Below, piece by piece: positions 9,902 to 22,000 of a stretch of DNA of 64,000 bases. The notes below the pieces were generated by a model. The model saw nothing but the letters and a program-made list of their open reading frames with translations. It ran no database searches and had not been told where the DNA came from. The position numbers were made by a program, and so were the translations under genes. Position 1 is the first letter of the stretch. Each line of letters begins with the position of its first letter. This DNA comes from Chlorella sorokiniana (taxonomy: Eukaryota > Chlorophyta > Trebouxiophyceae > Chlorellales > Chlorellaceae), in assembly GCA_025917655.1 (NCBI GenBank), contig CP084611.1, positions 2,976,001-3,040,000 on the forward strand, in the 5' to 3' direction.

Positions 9902-12183
9902 ATGCCCCCTCCTCCATCCCCCATGGATCACGGGGCGACGGCAGCACCCCTGCGGCCGCTGGCCCTGGCAGGCGGCAGCGGCGGCGGCGGCGTGGGCGGC
10001 GGCGGAAAGGTGGGCCCCAAACCCGCGCCTGTGGGCCACGGCCCAGGCGCTTCGCTGTCTGCGGCCGCGGTTGCGGGCTCCAGCTCCAGCAGCAAGGCGG
10101 AGGACTGGCTGGACCTGCTGGGCACCCCGAGCCCGACATGTTTGGCAGCCGCGCGCGCTCGGCCTCCGACGCGGCGGTGCTGCGCCGCAAGGGCCACCTG
10201 AAGGAGCAGGACAAGTTCATCCAGTTCCTGCTGGACATGCACCAGACCCACACCAGCCTGGAGGTGCGCAGGGAGCGCGCAGCGGCCGTGCCAGCCCCCG
10301 CGGCGGGGCCCGCATGAGCGGCCTGCACCGCCGCGTGCGCTGCGCTGCTCAAGCTCTGCCTGTGCCGTCGCGCCGCGCAGGTCATGCAAAAGATGGAGCG
10401 GTGGATTGTGGAGCACCGCAAGGATCCGCGCACCAGCCGGCTGCGCCGCATGGTGCCCACCATTGGCAGCTTCTTCGTGCCCCTCAGGTGAGGCCCGCCG
10501 CCAGCATTCCAGCAGCCGCACTCTGCCGTGCGTGCCGGCGCCGGCGCCTTGCAGCTGCGCCGCCACGCCGCCGGCCCTCCCTCACTGCTCTCATTGCCAG
10601 GCATGGCCCACATGTGTGCGTCGGTGAGTGCCCCCCTCCCCCGCATGTCAAACCGCCCGCCCCCCTTTCTTCAATGCAGGCTGGTGGATGCGTTCATGGA
10701 GTACGACGAGTTCTTCGCCCTGTCCCGCCGCCAGTACGTGCCCCCAACTTTGCGGAGCTGCGCCACATCCTCAACATCGCGCAGGTGCACGCCTCCGCCC
10801 AGTCCCTGCGCCTCATCACCTTTGACGCCGACGGCACGCTGTACGCCGACGGGCACCACATCGAGCACGACAACGAGATGATCCGCCACATCGTGGCCCT
10901 CATGCGCGCCAACGTACACGTGGCCATCGTGACCGCGGCGGGCTACCCGGGCGCGCCCGAGCGCTCGAGCAGCGCGTGGAGGGCCTGCTGGCCGCCTTCC
11001 GCCAGCTCAACCTGCCGCCGTCCATCACCGACAGGTGGGGTGTGCTGTGGGGTGGTGGGGCTGGTGGCAATCCCTCCTCCAAGTGTGTGTGTGCGTGTGT
11101 GTGTTGGAAAAGGGGCAGCTTGGTGCAATGTGGACAGTAGTGCCAGGGCGACCATCCCAGCTGGCAGCAGCGAAGCGACTGTCGTGGTGGTCGCCAACCA
11201 GAGCAGGCCCGCTGCGCTCTTCAACCAAGCTCCCCGCTCTCTGCGCGTCCCCCCTCCTTCATCAACCAACCTGCTGCCCCCTCCAGGTTCCACATCATGG
11301 GGGCGAGTGCAACTACCTGCTGCGCGTGGCGGGCCCGGACAAGCGCCTCGAGTTTGTGCCCGACGGCGAGTGGAAGTCGCCGCTGATGGCGGGGTGGAGC
11401 GAGGGCGCGTGCCAGCGGCTGCTGGACGACGCCGAGGCGCTGCTGCTGGAGGGGGCGCACCGGCTGCGCCTTCCGGTGCAGGTGATCCGCAAGGAGCGCG
11501 CGTGCGGGGTGGTGCCCACCGCCCCCACCATCTACGAGGTGCTGGAGGAGCTGGCCATCACGGTGCAGGCCCAGCTCACCTCAGACCTGCCCTTCTGCGC
11601 ATTCAACGGAGGCAACGACGGTGCGGCCCGGGCGTCAGGCCAACAAACGGGGCCGTGAACTTTGCAGGCGCCCTGGGCATGCGCTGCCGGCATCCATTCT
11701 GGCTCGCCCTGCCTGCCGCACCGCCCGTGCTGCGCTGCATGTTGCTGGGCTGCCCCCTCCCCTCTCCCCCCACCTCCCTCTCCCACACCACTCCCTGCAG
11801 TGTTTGTGGACGTGGGGAACAAGAGCCTGGGGCTGGAGGCGCTGATGGGCTACCTGGGGCTGTCGCCCGCCGAGGTGCTGCACGTCGGCGACCGCTTCTC
11901 CGACACCGGCAACGACTCGGCCACCCGCGACTGCTGCTCCATCCTGTGGGTGGCCAACCCGGAGGAGACGGGTGCGCTTGCACTGGTTTGTGTGTGTTCT
12001 GGGGGCGAGGGGCTGATGGGGGGGGATGATGGCTGCTGAGCAGCGTTTTGCATTGTGTCCGATGAACCGCATGTTTTGCCGTTGACACACGCACTGCCTC
12101 CCATCTGGCCCCCAGATTTCTTCATCAAGCTGCTGCTGGCCGACATCCGGGAGCTGAAGAAGCGGCCCGTATACATCGAGTGA
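9902..12183 (+). CDS. ISN1: IMP-specific 5'-nucleotidase (ISN1 family)
   Basis: ISN1 enzymes hydrolyse IMP to inosine and phosphate and belong to the HAD superfamily. Exons are 9902-10263, 10381-10488, 10680-11034, 11287-11620, 11801-11971 and 12116-12183. The N-terminal segment reads LKEQDKFIQFLLDMHQTH, then VMQKMERWIVEHRKDPRTSR and MVPTIGSFFVPLRLVDAF, as in fungal ISN1. Catalytic motif I is LITFDADGTLYADGH. Further landmarks are HVAIVTAAGYPG, MGGECNYLLR, CAFNGGNDVFVDVGNKSLG and VLHVGDRFSDTGNDSATRD. The protein ends in KKRPVYIE. The Gly/Ala-rich first 60 residues are not family-typical. Frame breaks near 10128, 10743, 10965 and 11300 are one missing base each. Confidence 0.92.
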
Positions 12184-12850
12184 CCGCAGCGCGCCACCAG
12201 CGCTTCCCCCAGCCCCCCAGCCTGGAGCCGTAGCCTGGAGCTGCGGCCTGGGCTGAATGTGGGCAAGCAGCAGCCAAGGCCGCTTGGCAAGCCCTGTACT
12301 CACACCAGCAAACTCGTCCCCTTAGTTTTGAAACGCAATGCAAACACTTGAACGACTGCCCCGGTTCACTTCCCGTTAAGTTTCTGTTTCATTCCGTCAT
12401 GGCCTCCGCTCACTCTCAAACGCATTGGTGCTGCACTGCAGTGCATTTAAACACTCAGTCACAGGCTCATGACCAAGAATTCCACAGCAAAGGGAGCAAA
12501 GAAGCAGCAACCAAACATGGTTCGTGACAGCAGGTGATAACAGTACAGGGGCACAGCGAGGTTTGAGTTGTTTTCACCACGATGCCCTCGCAGTTGGAGG
12601 AAGCAGACCTGGCAGAAGTCAGGTGGACGGAATAAGGATCACCACGTTTGGGGGAAGGGGGTGGTGCATCGTGACGCCGAGATCCATCACTGCAGCAGGC
12701 CACCCACAACACTCGGTTATCACGCTTGCTTCTGGCTAATAGCCATGCAGCGTCATTGCAACACGCTGCCTGACGCTGCACAGCACCAAGGCAGCCACAT
12801 GCTGGCAAGAACAGTCTCAAAGCCCTGGCCCAGCAAGTATCTGTGCTTAC
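12184..12850. other. Convergent 3' region
   Basis: This 667 bp stretch lies between the stop of the IMP nucleotidase and the last conserved codon of the sterol reductase. It should hold both 3' UTRs and possibly a small terminal exon of the reductase: a GTAAGC donor-like site follows its last conserved Tyr codon at 12851. No other gene is seen. Confidence 0.45.
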
Positions 12851-15075
12851 GTAGAGCAGCGGGAACATGCGGTACCGCACTATTGAACAGAACTTGTCCC
12901 AGTCCTTGCCATACTTGAGGCGGCAGGCATGGTCGTCTCGGCGATCTCGGTGCAGGAGCAACACCAAAAAGTAGATCTGGATTGTGGGGATGGGAGAGGG
13001 GGATAAATCGGTGGTGAGTGAGTTGCGCATGGGGCCAGGGCAAGAGGAGGACGCAGCGGCAGCAGCGGCATACATTGGGGTCGCACTTTCAGTGCATCGT
13101 AAGGTGTGACCGGGCACAGTCCAGGCAGTCAAATCATGCACCCCACACTCAAGCAGCATGGTATGTCCTGCGGGCCGTGCTCACCGCATAAAAGTAGGGC
13201 ACGATGCTTTGGAAGCCAGTGGGCAGGCACCAGGCAAGGCTGCAAGTGCACCAAGGCGGTGCGGGCTGCGTGAGAGCATGCTGCCGCAGCAGGGGAGCCA
13301 TCGCCTGCGGGCTGCCACGAAGAGCAGCCAGCCCTAGCTGCCAGGCAGGGTGGCTGCCGCCGCACGGCGCTCACCCCATGAGCCAGTCCCCGGTGTAGTT
13401 GATGTGGCGGGCGATGCCCCACCAGCCGCTGATGATGAGGCGCGTGCCGCGCTCCGTGGGCATCGTGCGCAGCGAGGCGACGCGCGGGTGGCTGGGCTCC
13501 CGCCTGAACAAGTCCTTCTGGCTGTTGGCGCCCGGAACACCAGGTAGCCCAGGGCCTTGAGCGCCAGGATGCCGCCCACCGCCATCCCCGACAGCGGCTG
13601 CGGGGGGGGCGCGTGTGCTGGGCGCGGCGTGGAACATTGCAGGTGGCTGCTGGCAGGGTGGTCACCGTAACGTCCCTCGTCCCTCCCCCTGCTGCCACCC
13701 CGGCTGGGGCTGCCACCATCACGTGCAGGCCTGTGCACGGCGAAGCCGCTCCCGCATCCGCAACGGCTTCCCACCCCTGCGTGCTCCCTTCCAGCTGCCC
13801 CCCACCTGCGCGTGGTCCACCAGCACCCGCGCCTGGAGGGAGTATGTGAAGGGCACCCAGGCCAGGTCGCCAAAGGCCAGCATGAAGCCGAAGCCGTCGG
13901 TGGTGATGTCCATGGTGGTCAGGATGGCGGCCTCAAACCACAGCGCGTCCAGCACGTACAGCGCCTGGAAGCCGCACACCAGCGCCATGCCCACCGACAC
14001 GCCCCCGACGCCGTCAGCTGCTTGTGCGCCATGGCCAGGTTGATGACCACCCAGCCAATCAGGCCTGAGAGGGGGGGGCCATCGGTGTGGGCAAGGCAGG
14101 GATCAATGGAACAAAGTGCAGCCAGCTGCACAGTTTGTTGCGCGGGGGGCCCCCCCTGCGGTTATACCATGCAGCGTCCCTCCCCCACAAGTACAAGTGC
14201 ATAACACACCCATCTCCTCCCCCGCTCTCACCCGGGTACAGCTCGCAAAACTCCTTCAGGTCCAGGCTGCCCAGGCGCGGGTTGAGCTGGCGGCCGATGA
14301 AGAAGTCGTAGACGGCGCAGCCGGTGTTGCCGCCCGCGCCAGGGCTGCACCCCGCGCGAAGCTGGCGGCGTACAGGTATGCGGAGAGGGCGTAGGAGAAG
14401 AGGACGGATGCGGTGAGCAGGGGGACGTAGTTGTCGTAGACCCAGCCCAGGTCCAGCGAGCGGCGGTAGAAGCCGAGGTACAGGGCGGCGCCCACGCTGA
14501 CCAGCAGGCAGTACAGACCTGTACACACGGGCCAACAGTGGCAGGTAGCGATGGCAGGGGGCAAAGCAGGCTGGGCTGCATGCCGGGGCCGAGCCCGGAA
14601 GCTTGCACGCCTGCCGACGCCCTGGGCAGCGCGGGCGCGCAGGGACTGCGGGTGCTGTGGCGCCCACCGTTGAGCTTGTACGTGAGGCGGCTGCCGTCCT
14701 CCAGCACCACGCCCTTGCGTCGCTGGCCCGGAAGCAGCAGGTGCAGGGCCACCTGGCCCGCGAACCAGGCCACATACACCGCCAGAGCCTGCCAGGTGAA
14801 GATGCGCTGGCCCGGCGGGAAGCCGGGGATGGAGAACCGGGGGCCAGGTGCATGCAGCCCGAGGAGTTGCAGGCGTAGACCAGGGCGTAGCAGACAGCCG
14901 GCAGGCCGACCATGATGCCCACGGGGCCGAGGTACGGGCCAAAGAACTGCAGCATGGGGAGCAGCGCCGCCAGCAGCACTCGAGGAGCAGTGGGATCTGG
15001 CCGCCTCGCAACAACCTGCATGCTGCCAGCCGCCAGCCCGCAAGGACATGGTGCAGTCGCAATGCAATCACTCAT
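12851..15075 (-). CDS. ERG24: Delta(14)-sterol reductase (ERG24/FACKEL family)
   Basis: This ER membrane enzyme reduces the C14=C15 double bond after CYP51 demethylation in sterol synthesis. Exons are about 15075-14668, 14518-14232, 14064-13806, 13597-13375, 13239-13185 and 12976-12851. The protein is polytopic. Family landmarks are [85 protein letters not shown] and [17 protein letters not shown] followed by RYRMFPLLY, the usual C-terminal signature. ERG24 is preferred over the related C-7/C-24(28) reductases on overall resemblance, which needs a tree. Frame breaks near 14850, 14345, 14020 and 13535 are single missing bases. Whether translation stops right after LLY or in a further exon is unclear. 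Confidence 0.9.
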
Positions 15076-15523
15076 ACTCTGGCTGCTTTGGCTTTGAGCT
15101 GCGCCGGTGGTGGCTGGCGCTGCCGTTAGGCGTGGCCGCCACGCCGCCGCTGCCGCCAGTGCGCGTTGTTACTGCCATGCCTGCAGCCTGCTGGCGCAGC
15201 ACTGGCGCCAAAAGGCTTTTGAGTTGCTTCAAGCACGCTGCAACTGGCCAGCGAGCAAGGGCCTAAGTAAAACGGGGCGGGCCGCCTAGGTGCGGTGATC
15301 CACTGCCGCGACCCACGACCCTGCCCAATGCTCGCCGATGCACGTTGGTACAGCGCAAAACTGTGTTCCACTCGGTCGATGCGTACTGGCCATGTCCTGC
15401 CGCACGGGAACCCCATCTATGTTTTGAAGGAGCATCTCTCACCCATGCGCTTTGCGTATCGGAGCGTTGGATCAGCTCACCAATGTTTCATGCAGCAAAG
15501 TAGCTTTTCGATACACCCCCGAT
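15076..15523. promoter_or_regulatory. Divergent region between the sterol reductase and a plastid-type unknown
   Basis: This 448 bp spacer separates two outward-reading genes and should hold both promoters. No gene or clear motif was recognised. Confidence 0.35.
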
Positions 15524-16309
15524 ATGATTGCGACAACGTCCCAGACCCGGCCTGCCAGCACGTGCTTCGGCACCGCAAGTAGGCTGAGAGGGAACTGCTG
15601 CACTGTCGGGACAGCGAGACGGCATCTGACAGTTGCAGCAGCAGCACAGGGTAAGTGGGCATGGGGCGGCAGCGGCAGCAACTTGGGCAGCTGGTCAGTA
15701 CATGACGCTGCAACTGTGAATGTATCCTGAACTAGTTTGGTATATCTTCAATTACATTGTCTTCCACACAGTGTGGGTGTGATTTTGATGCGTTTGCCTC
15801 GGCACCCGCCGTACAGCCCAGCCCACCGCGGCCCTGGCGTTCCACATCAATGAAACAACCATCAGCTTCCCGCTGAACGAGGAGGAGGCGCGCAAGCTGA
15901 GCCAGGCGCTGACAGGCGTGATGACCACCTTTGCCGAGAAGCAGCAAGCGGAGCGGCCCAGGCGGTGGCCCACGATGGAGTTTGTGTTCAAGGGTAAGGC
16001 AAGGTGTGATTGGGACTCTCAACTCATCAACTCACATTGGCTGCTGTGCTGCAACGTGCCGCAGTAAACCAGCATTCCTTGGGCAACCTTGACCTGACGC
16101 GGGCTGCGTTCCCGCGCCTGCCTGCAGGCGACACTGCAGCTCGCGAGATTGAGCACCTGGAGGTCTTCTGCAATCCCAATGCACATGCCACCGCTTTTGA
16201 TGCCAAGGCACTTGTCTCGCTGCGCACCGCGGATGGCCTGCGCCTCACCACCGAGAGCAAGCTGACGGCCATCAAGGCAGATGTGGAGGAATATCTTCGC
16301 CAGCTGTAG
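15524..16309 (+). CDS. Small conserved-looking protein, probably plastid-targeted, unknown function
   Basis: Three exons (15524-15650, 15817-15993, 16128-16309) join in perfect phase to 161 residues with no frame break. The first 40 residues are rich in Ser, Thr, Arg and Ala with no acidic residues, like a chloroplast transit peptide, and this decides the Met chosen; an in-frame Met at 15452 would lengthen it. The mature part has [19 protein letters not shown], then [31 protein letters not shown] and [20 protein letters not shown]. It looks like a compact alpha/beta protein. I do not recognise the family and assign no function. Confidence 0.75.
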
Positions 16310-16818
16310 CCGGCCCACGTGCACATAGGTGTGCACAACCCCACAGCCTGATGGCCACAGACTACTTGCCAGGCGTTCAGCATGAATACATACCCTAGCG
16401 AATGGTGCAGGGCATCCAGCGGGGGTGATGCACTATACCCTTCTGTAGCCCAACCTAACACACCGTCATACTGTAAAATATTGTGTAGTGACTCATTTGT
16501 AACACAGTTTATCCCCTTGCTCAAGGGTTGCTCCTGCCTTCGCTCCGTTGCAACCCCATCGGCAACCCACCCTGCACCAGCCAGCTCAGAATGCTGCACG
16601 CCAGTGCGTGCAGTGATTCAATAAAGATAGCGACAGGTCGATTCAAAACTTCATGCATCGAGTAGTAGTGCCGGCCTGCATGGTAGCCCTTTGTGTCGAA
16701 GCCTGCAAGCAGCCGTATACGCAGAAATTGACTGCTCCCGTTACTACTCCACTTGCAAAAGAGACTGAATTGAAGTCCCTCCCCTGCTGCAAGCCTCTCA
16801 CCACTTCGCACACACATA
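16310..16818. other. Intergenic: 3' UTR and promoter of the next gene
   Basis: This 509 bp stretch is lower in GC than its surroundings. It has two TGTAA motifs near its middle and should carry the promoter of the gene starting at 16819. No gene is seen. Confidence 0.4.
16472..16502 (+). terminator. Two TGTAA poly(A) signals
   Basis: TGTAA occurs at 16472-16476 and 16498-16502, about 165-190 bases after the upstream stop codon, in an AT-rich patch. Either could direct polyadenylation of the small plastid-type gene. Confidence 0.45.
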
Positions 16819-18127
16819 ATGCTGGCTCAGAAGATGCAGGTGGCGCTGTCGCGCCCTGCCGCTGTGAGCACTGTGAAGCGTCAGCGCAGCAGTGTTCGCG
16901 CGTCTGCCACGCAGGTGCGCAGCAGCATATGGGGATGTCGATGCAGGCACCAATGTCGAGCCGCCATCTGGGTGTTGGGCCCCGTTTTCGCTGGGCTGGT
17001 TGGTATGCTGGTGACGACAGCCGAGCTCGGGCAGACCAGACAGGCGCCGGTGCTTGCAAGTCTCTTTGCCCCAGCCCGCGGGTGACAGCGACTCTACCAC
17101 TGCGCTCGTTCCGCAGACCGCCGAAGTGGAGGCTCCCGCTGCCGCTGCTGCCTCCAACGGCAAGGTGGCTGAGATCTATATTGGCCACGGCAAGGAAGAG
17201 ATCGAGGCCAAGAAGGCGGGCGCCAAGGGGCGCTTCATCGTGGACGACCCCTCCAAGTACCCGGGCCGCGACAACGACTTTGTGGGCGGCTGGGCGGGCG
17301 GCGAGAAGGGCCTCAAGGACTTTGTGGCGGTGCGTCTATGGCCGTGGCCTCTGCGCCCACGCTGCTGCTGCGGCCTGCACCCTGGTGAATGCACCCTGGT
17401 GCAACCTCTCAGCTGAAGGTCCATCCCTGTGTTCCCGCCGCAGGCCTACGAGCGTGAGCTGGCGCTCAACGGCGCCCCCAAGAAGGAGAGCAAGCCTGCG
17501 CGCGCACCCCAGCCCATTGCCAACGGGGACGACACCATCTACGTTGGCAAGGGCCGGGTGATCAAGGATGATGCGCGCAAGTGAGTGTCGGGCAAGCCCT
17601 GGTGTGGATCGGCATTCGCGCAGCGCATGTGTGGTGCGTCATGGGGGCTGTGTGCTGACGTCGCAGCCTCTTCCCGCCTGCAGGTACCCCAGCCGCAACG
17701 AGCTGACCGGCGGGTTTGCGGGCGGCGAGCTGGGCCTGACTGTGTTCAAGGAGAAGGGCGACGTGCCCATCGCCGCCAACGGCCAGGGCTCCAAGCAGAA
17801 CAGCCCCCTTATCACCGCCTTTGTGCTGGGCCTGGCAGCCACTGGCGGCGGCCTGCTGCTGTCCACGGTGGAGGAGGTGGGCGTGGGCGTCGCGGAGAAG
17901 GGCGCCCCGCTGCCGCCGCCACCGCGTCGCTGCCGCTGGACGACAAGACGCGCCTGGCGCTGACCGCCGCCATTCTGCTGGTGGGCGTCATCGGCACCGT
18001 CAGCGGCGCGCAGCTCCTCATCGACTCCATGGCCTCCAAGATCCGGGCGGGCGCCTCCAAGCTGGCCATCCTGGGCGCCTTCTGGCTCGTCGTCTTCCTG
18101 GCGGCCAAGCTGGTGCTGGAGGGCTGA
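16819..18127 (+). CDS. Plastid-type membrane protein with a duplicated motif and three TM helices
   Basis: Four exons (16819-16914, 17117-17329, 17444-17580, 17684-18127) give about 296 residues once one missing C near 17910 is allowed for. The N-terminus is basic and Ser/Ala-rich, like a transit peptide. Two copies of a motif follow. Copy 1 has IYIGHGKEEIE, then FIVDDPSKYPGRDNDFVGGW and AGGEKGLKDF. Copy 2 has IYVGKGRVIKDDARKYPSRN, then ELTGGFAGGELGLTVF. Hydrophobic helices follow: PLITAFVLGLAATGGGLLL, LALTAAILLVGVIGTVSGA and LAILGAFWLVVFLAAKLVL. Targeting plus helices suggest a thylakoid or envelope protein. I do not recognise the family. Confidence 0.75.
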
Positions 18128-19015
18128 TGTGGGGGCCATCACCAGCGCTGCCCCCACACGCAGCAACATGCACCCGCCCTAGCAGCAGCAGCAACAGCCA
18201 CAGCCATGCCATGCACCAACAACCATCCTGCCGCCGCGACGCCAGCAGTCTCCTCGTTTTTTCCTCCCCTCGTCGCCATCCTTGTCCTTTTGAGAGGAGT
18301 AGGTCCCTGGTTTTACATCCGTAGCTTTTCTGTAGCAGGTGCACTCTCTCACCGGCTGCTTGCCCACGCCGCCGTCTCTTCGGCTGCTGTTGCCACATGT
18401 ATACTAAAGGTGCTGTGGCAGCCGAGCGCCATCCCTGACTCTGCAGCTTTCATTGGCTGGCTGCCCTCCGGCACCTCCCTCTGGTGGAGCTCCCACCCGC
18501 CCCCACCAGGCCCCCCCCGCCCCTCCCCCATTTCGTGTGTACCGTTGACTTACACTGCCATTGTTTCTTTCCTCATGGAACCCCGGAGAACCAACCTCTC
18601 TTCAAACGCCCCTTTGCATTACAAACAGTAACCTGAGCGGCTGGTGTGACAGGTGCCAAGGAAGCGATGCGGAACCGTGCAGTGGAACAGGAAAGCAGCC
18701 GGAACGGGGGCAACAGGTAACAAGCAGCGCCTTCAAAAGGGTGGCCGTGTCGCTTTGAGTACAATGCAGGCAGCATGGGTGGCTGCTGGAAGGCATGAGG
18801 GAGAAGTAGGCGGTGAGCATTGGAAACATTGCGGTAATGCGGCAAAGCCGCTGCAGCGCCTGCTCTGCCTGGGAGCGGGCCTGGCAGGGCTGGGCTTCCA
18901 AGGAGGCTGCCTGGGCTGTCAACATGTTGGTGCAGCCGCTAGGGCAGCAAGATCACGGGAGGGGTGGGGGCAGTGCATCAACATTCAGGCAGGCTGCTGC
19001 TGCGCCAGTGGCTCT
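18128..19015. other. Convergent 3' region
   Basis: This 888 bp stretch lies between two genes that converge. It should hold their 3' UTRs. A TTACA at 18617-18621 is TGTAA on the minus strand and could serve the ANP32-like gene, giving it a 3' UTR of about 400 bases. No gene is seen. Confidence 0.4.
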
Positions 19016-22000
19016 TCATTCGTCATCGTCGTCGTCATCCTCATCCTCGTAGTCTGCAGGACAGCAAGCAGGCTCAGGCTTGCGATGCGAAGTGAGCTGC
19101 TGGAGACAATGGCAAGCCACCAGCAGGAGGGCATCGGCAGAAAGGCACAGTCGGTGCAGCCAAAGGCACACCCTCATCGCTGTCGGCACGCTTCCGCTTC
19201 TTGGGGGCATCCTCGTCGTCGTCGTCGTCCAGCTGCAGCACAAGGCAGGCAAGGCAAGTGATTGTGCCAGTGCATGGGCAGGCTGTGTGTTGATCATGAT
19301 GCTTGCAGGCCTCCGCAGACGACAACAGCATCCTGTCAAAGCTCACATCTTCGTCTTCAGGCTCCTCCTCCTCCTGCGATTATGAATAAGCCAAGTGAGC
19401 TGGCAGGGATTGATGAAGGTCGCCGCCATCCGGAAGGACAACAGAAATGAGCCTTCGCGCAGGCCCCCAGCCTCTGTGCCCCCCTCACACACACACACAC
19501 CACCCCCACCCCCACCCCATCCCACCGCCCGCCCCCAACCCGCCCACCGCATACTCCTCCTCGTCGTCCGACAGATTCTCCTGCACATACAGAGGCGGGG
19601 TTGGAGAACAGAAGAAGGCAGCGGCAGCTGAGCAGTTAGGAGTCAGGAGGGGAGTGAATCCAGAGCAGTCCAGCAGCATAGCAAGGCCGGCCAAACGCAG
19701 CGGTACCTCTAGCAGTGCTGCAGTGCCGGGGGACTTGGGATTGTCCTCTCCTTCCTCGCCCTGCATGCAGCCACAGCACCGATGGATTGCTGTGTGCATG
19801 CCAGTGTGCCACATGCGGCTGCCCCACCCCTCTTGCCCATACTGTGTCAAGCCGTTCTCTGGTAATTGCTTGAAACACCTGCTGCAGGTGACCACTGCGT
19901 GGCAGGAGCCCCTCAAGCCAAATCCTAACTCCCAGCCCTCTGTTTTCGCCCCCAGGCACCCTCGCACCTCCTCAAACTGATCGTCGCCGCCATCATCCTC
20001 ATCATCGCCCTCATCCTGCGGCAGGGCAGAGCATGGCAAGGGTTAGGGCGTTAGGGCAAGGAGGCGGCAGCACAGGCTCAAGAGCACCGCGTTCAGCTGC
20101 GCCAAGGAGTGCACGTTGCTCACATCGTCATCCTGCAGTGGGACACGACAACATACCCGCTTAGCGCAGTACTGCTGAATAGCAAGTTCATGGTACCGAC
20201 CGCAGGTGCACTTCCTGCACACCAAGCAAGCGAATGCGTCAAAGGGCCCAGCCCACCTCGCCATCATCACCGGCCTCGCCGCCGCCGGCACCACCAGCAC
20301 CCTCGCCAGCCTCCTCGCCCTGCGGAGTGGCAGAAAAGGCGCTGTGCAACAACGTCACGGATGGCAGGGCAGGAGTTGCAAGACTCTAGCATGTAACATA
20401 AAGGGCATGGAGCTCCAGACGCAGTCTACAATCTACGCACCTCGCCGCCGTCACCATCCTCCTCATCCTCCTCCTCCTGCAGGGGCGAGGGCAGACGTTC
20501 GGGTTCAGTTGATATCATCCAGCCAAGCCAGCTCCAGACTTGGTTAACATGCCACCGCAGTTTCCACGTGCAACTCACCTCGTAATCATCGTCCTCCTCT
20601 TCTTCCTCCTTCAGTTTCAGGCATTGACAGGGGGCAGCAGTGAAAACTTTCGGCAGGCAAGTACGAGAGGGTTGCCCAGCAGCGGTGCCAGCCAACACGG
20701 CAACAAAAAGGGTTCAGCACCAGCCAGAACAACTGCATGCACCGCCACAGGTATCCTTCTGCACTGCCTGCTGTCCCACAGCTTAACACACCTCTCCCTC
20801 CGAGTCCTCAGCCTCAACCGGCTCGTCTGCGCGTCGGCAAGGCAGCAGAGCAGGCGGACGTTTGAACCCAAGCCATCACAGCTGTCGCTTCCGCTGGGGC
20901 AACCAATGACCAGACAAGCTACTGGTGGGTCTTCGGCTGTGACCCCACCGCGATCGAAGCATTCAAGCGACCACCAGCTGCCCCGGCTCAGCTGATGGCC
21001 CTCCTCCGCGGCCCTCACCATTCTTGTTCATCTCATCGACGGAGGTGAGCGATGGCAGCTCCTCAAACACGTGCGCGCGGTATTCGGGCATCTCTGCCAC
21101 TGGGTTTCCGGCTAGATCGAGCGAGTGAAGGGTTGTCAGCGCCTTCAGGGGATCAAGCGACTGCAAAGACGCTATGCGGTTGCCTGCGGATGTGTCGTTC
21201 AAAGGGGCTGATTGGCAAGGGGGGTGCGCAAGTACGGGCGGGAGGGCGCCCTGCAGTACACACCCCAGCAGCAGCCCTTCAGGCCTGGAACACACAGCCC
21301 TCATCTTTATGAGTTTGGCCATCGTGGCGCATGTGGCAGCAAAGCCTTCATAACAGACAGGCACCGTGACGAGGAAAAACGACCGCTTTGCAAGAATGCA
21401 TGGCCACATTTTGTCGGCGGTTGAGGATACTGGCCCCGCTGCAGAAGCGCTGGCAGCCACCAGGTTCCCCGTCTAGTTGCAGCAAAAGTGAGTGTGAAGA
21501 TCGGCACAGAGCGGTTTCGGTCTGTTCATGAGCCAGCGTCCCCACGGCTGCATGAGAGCTGACAACATGTGTTGCTCAATACCACTGGAAGGTGCTGCCA
21601 GAACAGAAAACATTCATGCCCATAGCCAGTGGCAATGTAGCGCGTTTGCCCACCTGCCAGGTCAAGCCGGCGTAGCAGCGTCAGGGCCGTCAAAGCCGTC
21701 AGCGCTCCTCCAGCGAGGTTGTTGTCATTGACTTGTAGGCATGTGAGCTGCTGTGGCAGGCCAGCCAGCGATTTCAGGCCAAGGGATGCCAGGGACAGCT
21801 TCTGCAAGCTGGTGTACACTTCCAGCCCCTGCGGCTTTGTGAGCGGGGCGTTCTCCAAGTGAAAGCTAAGCAAAACAACTACACATGCACGAGTCAAAAT
21901 TATTGGCAAGCCCGTTTCGCTGCCCATGTCTTGCAGCAGCAAGCTATGCGTGATGCAGGAACGAAACTGAACGCGCCAGGCGCCAGGCGGCGCGCACCTC

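Noticed and set aside
9888-12029. Plus-strand open frame of 713 codons
   Set aside because: It reads through introns and wrong frames of the IMP nucleotidase gene; only a short in-frame part matches the family.
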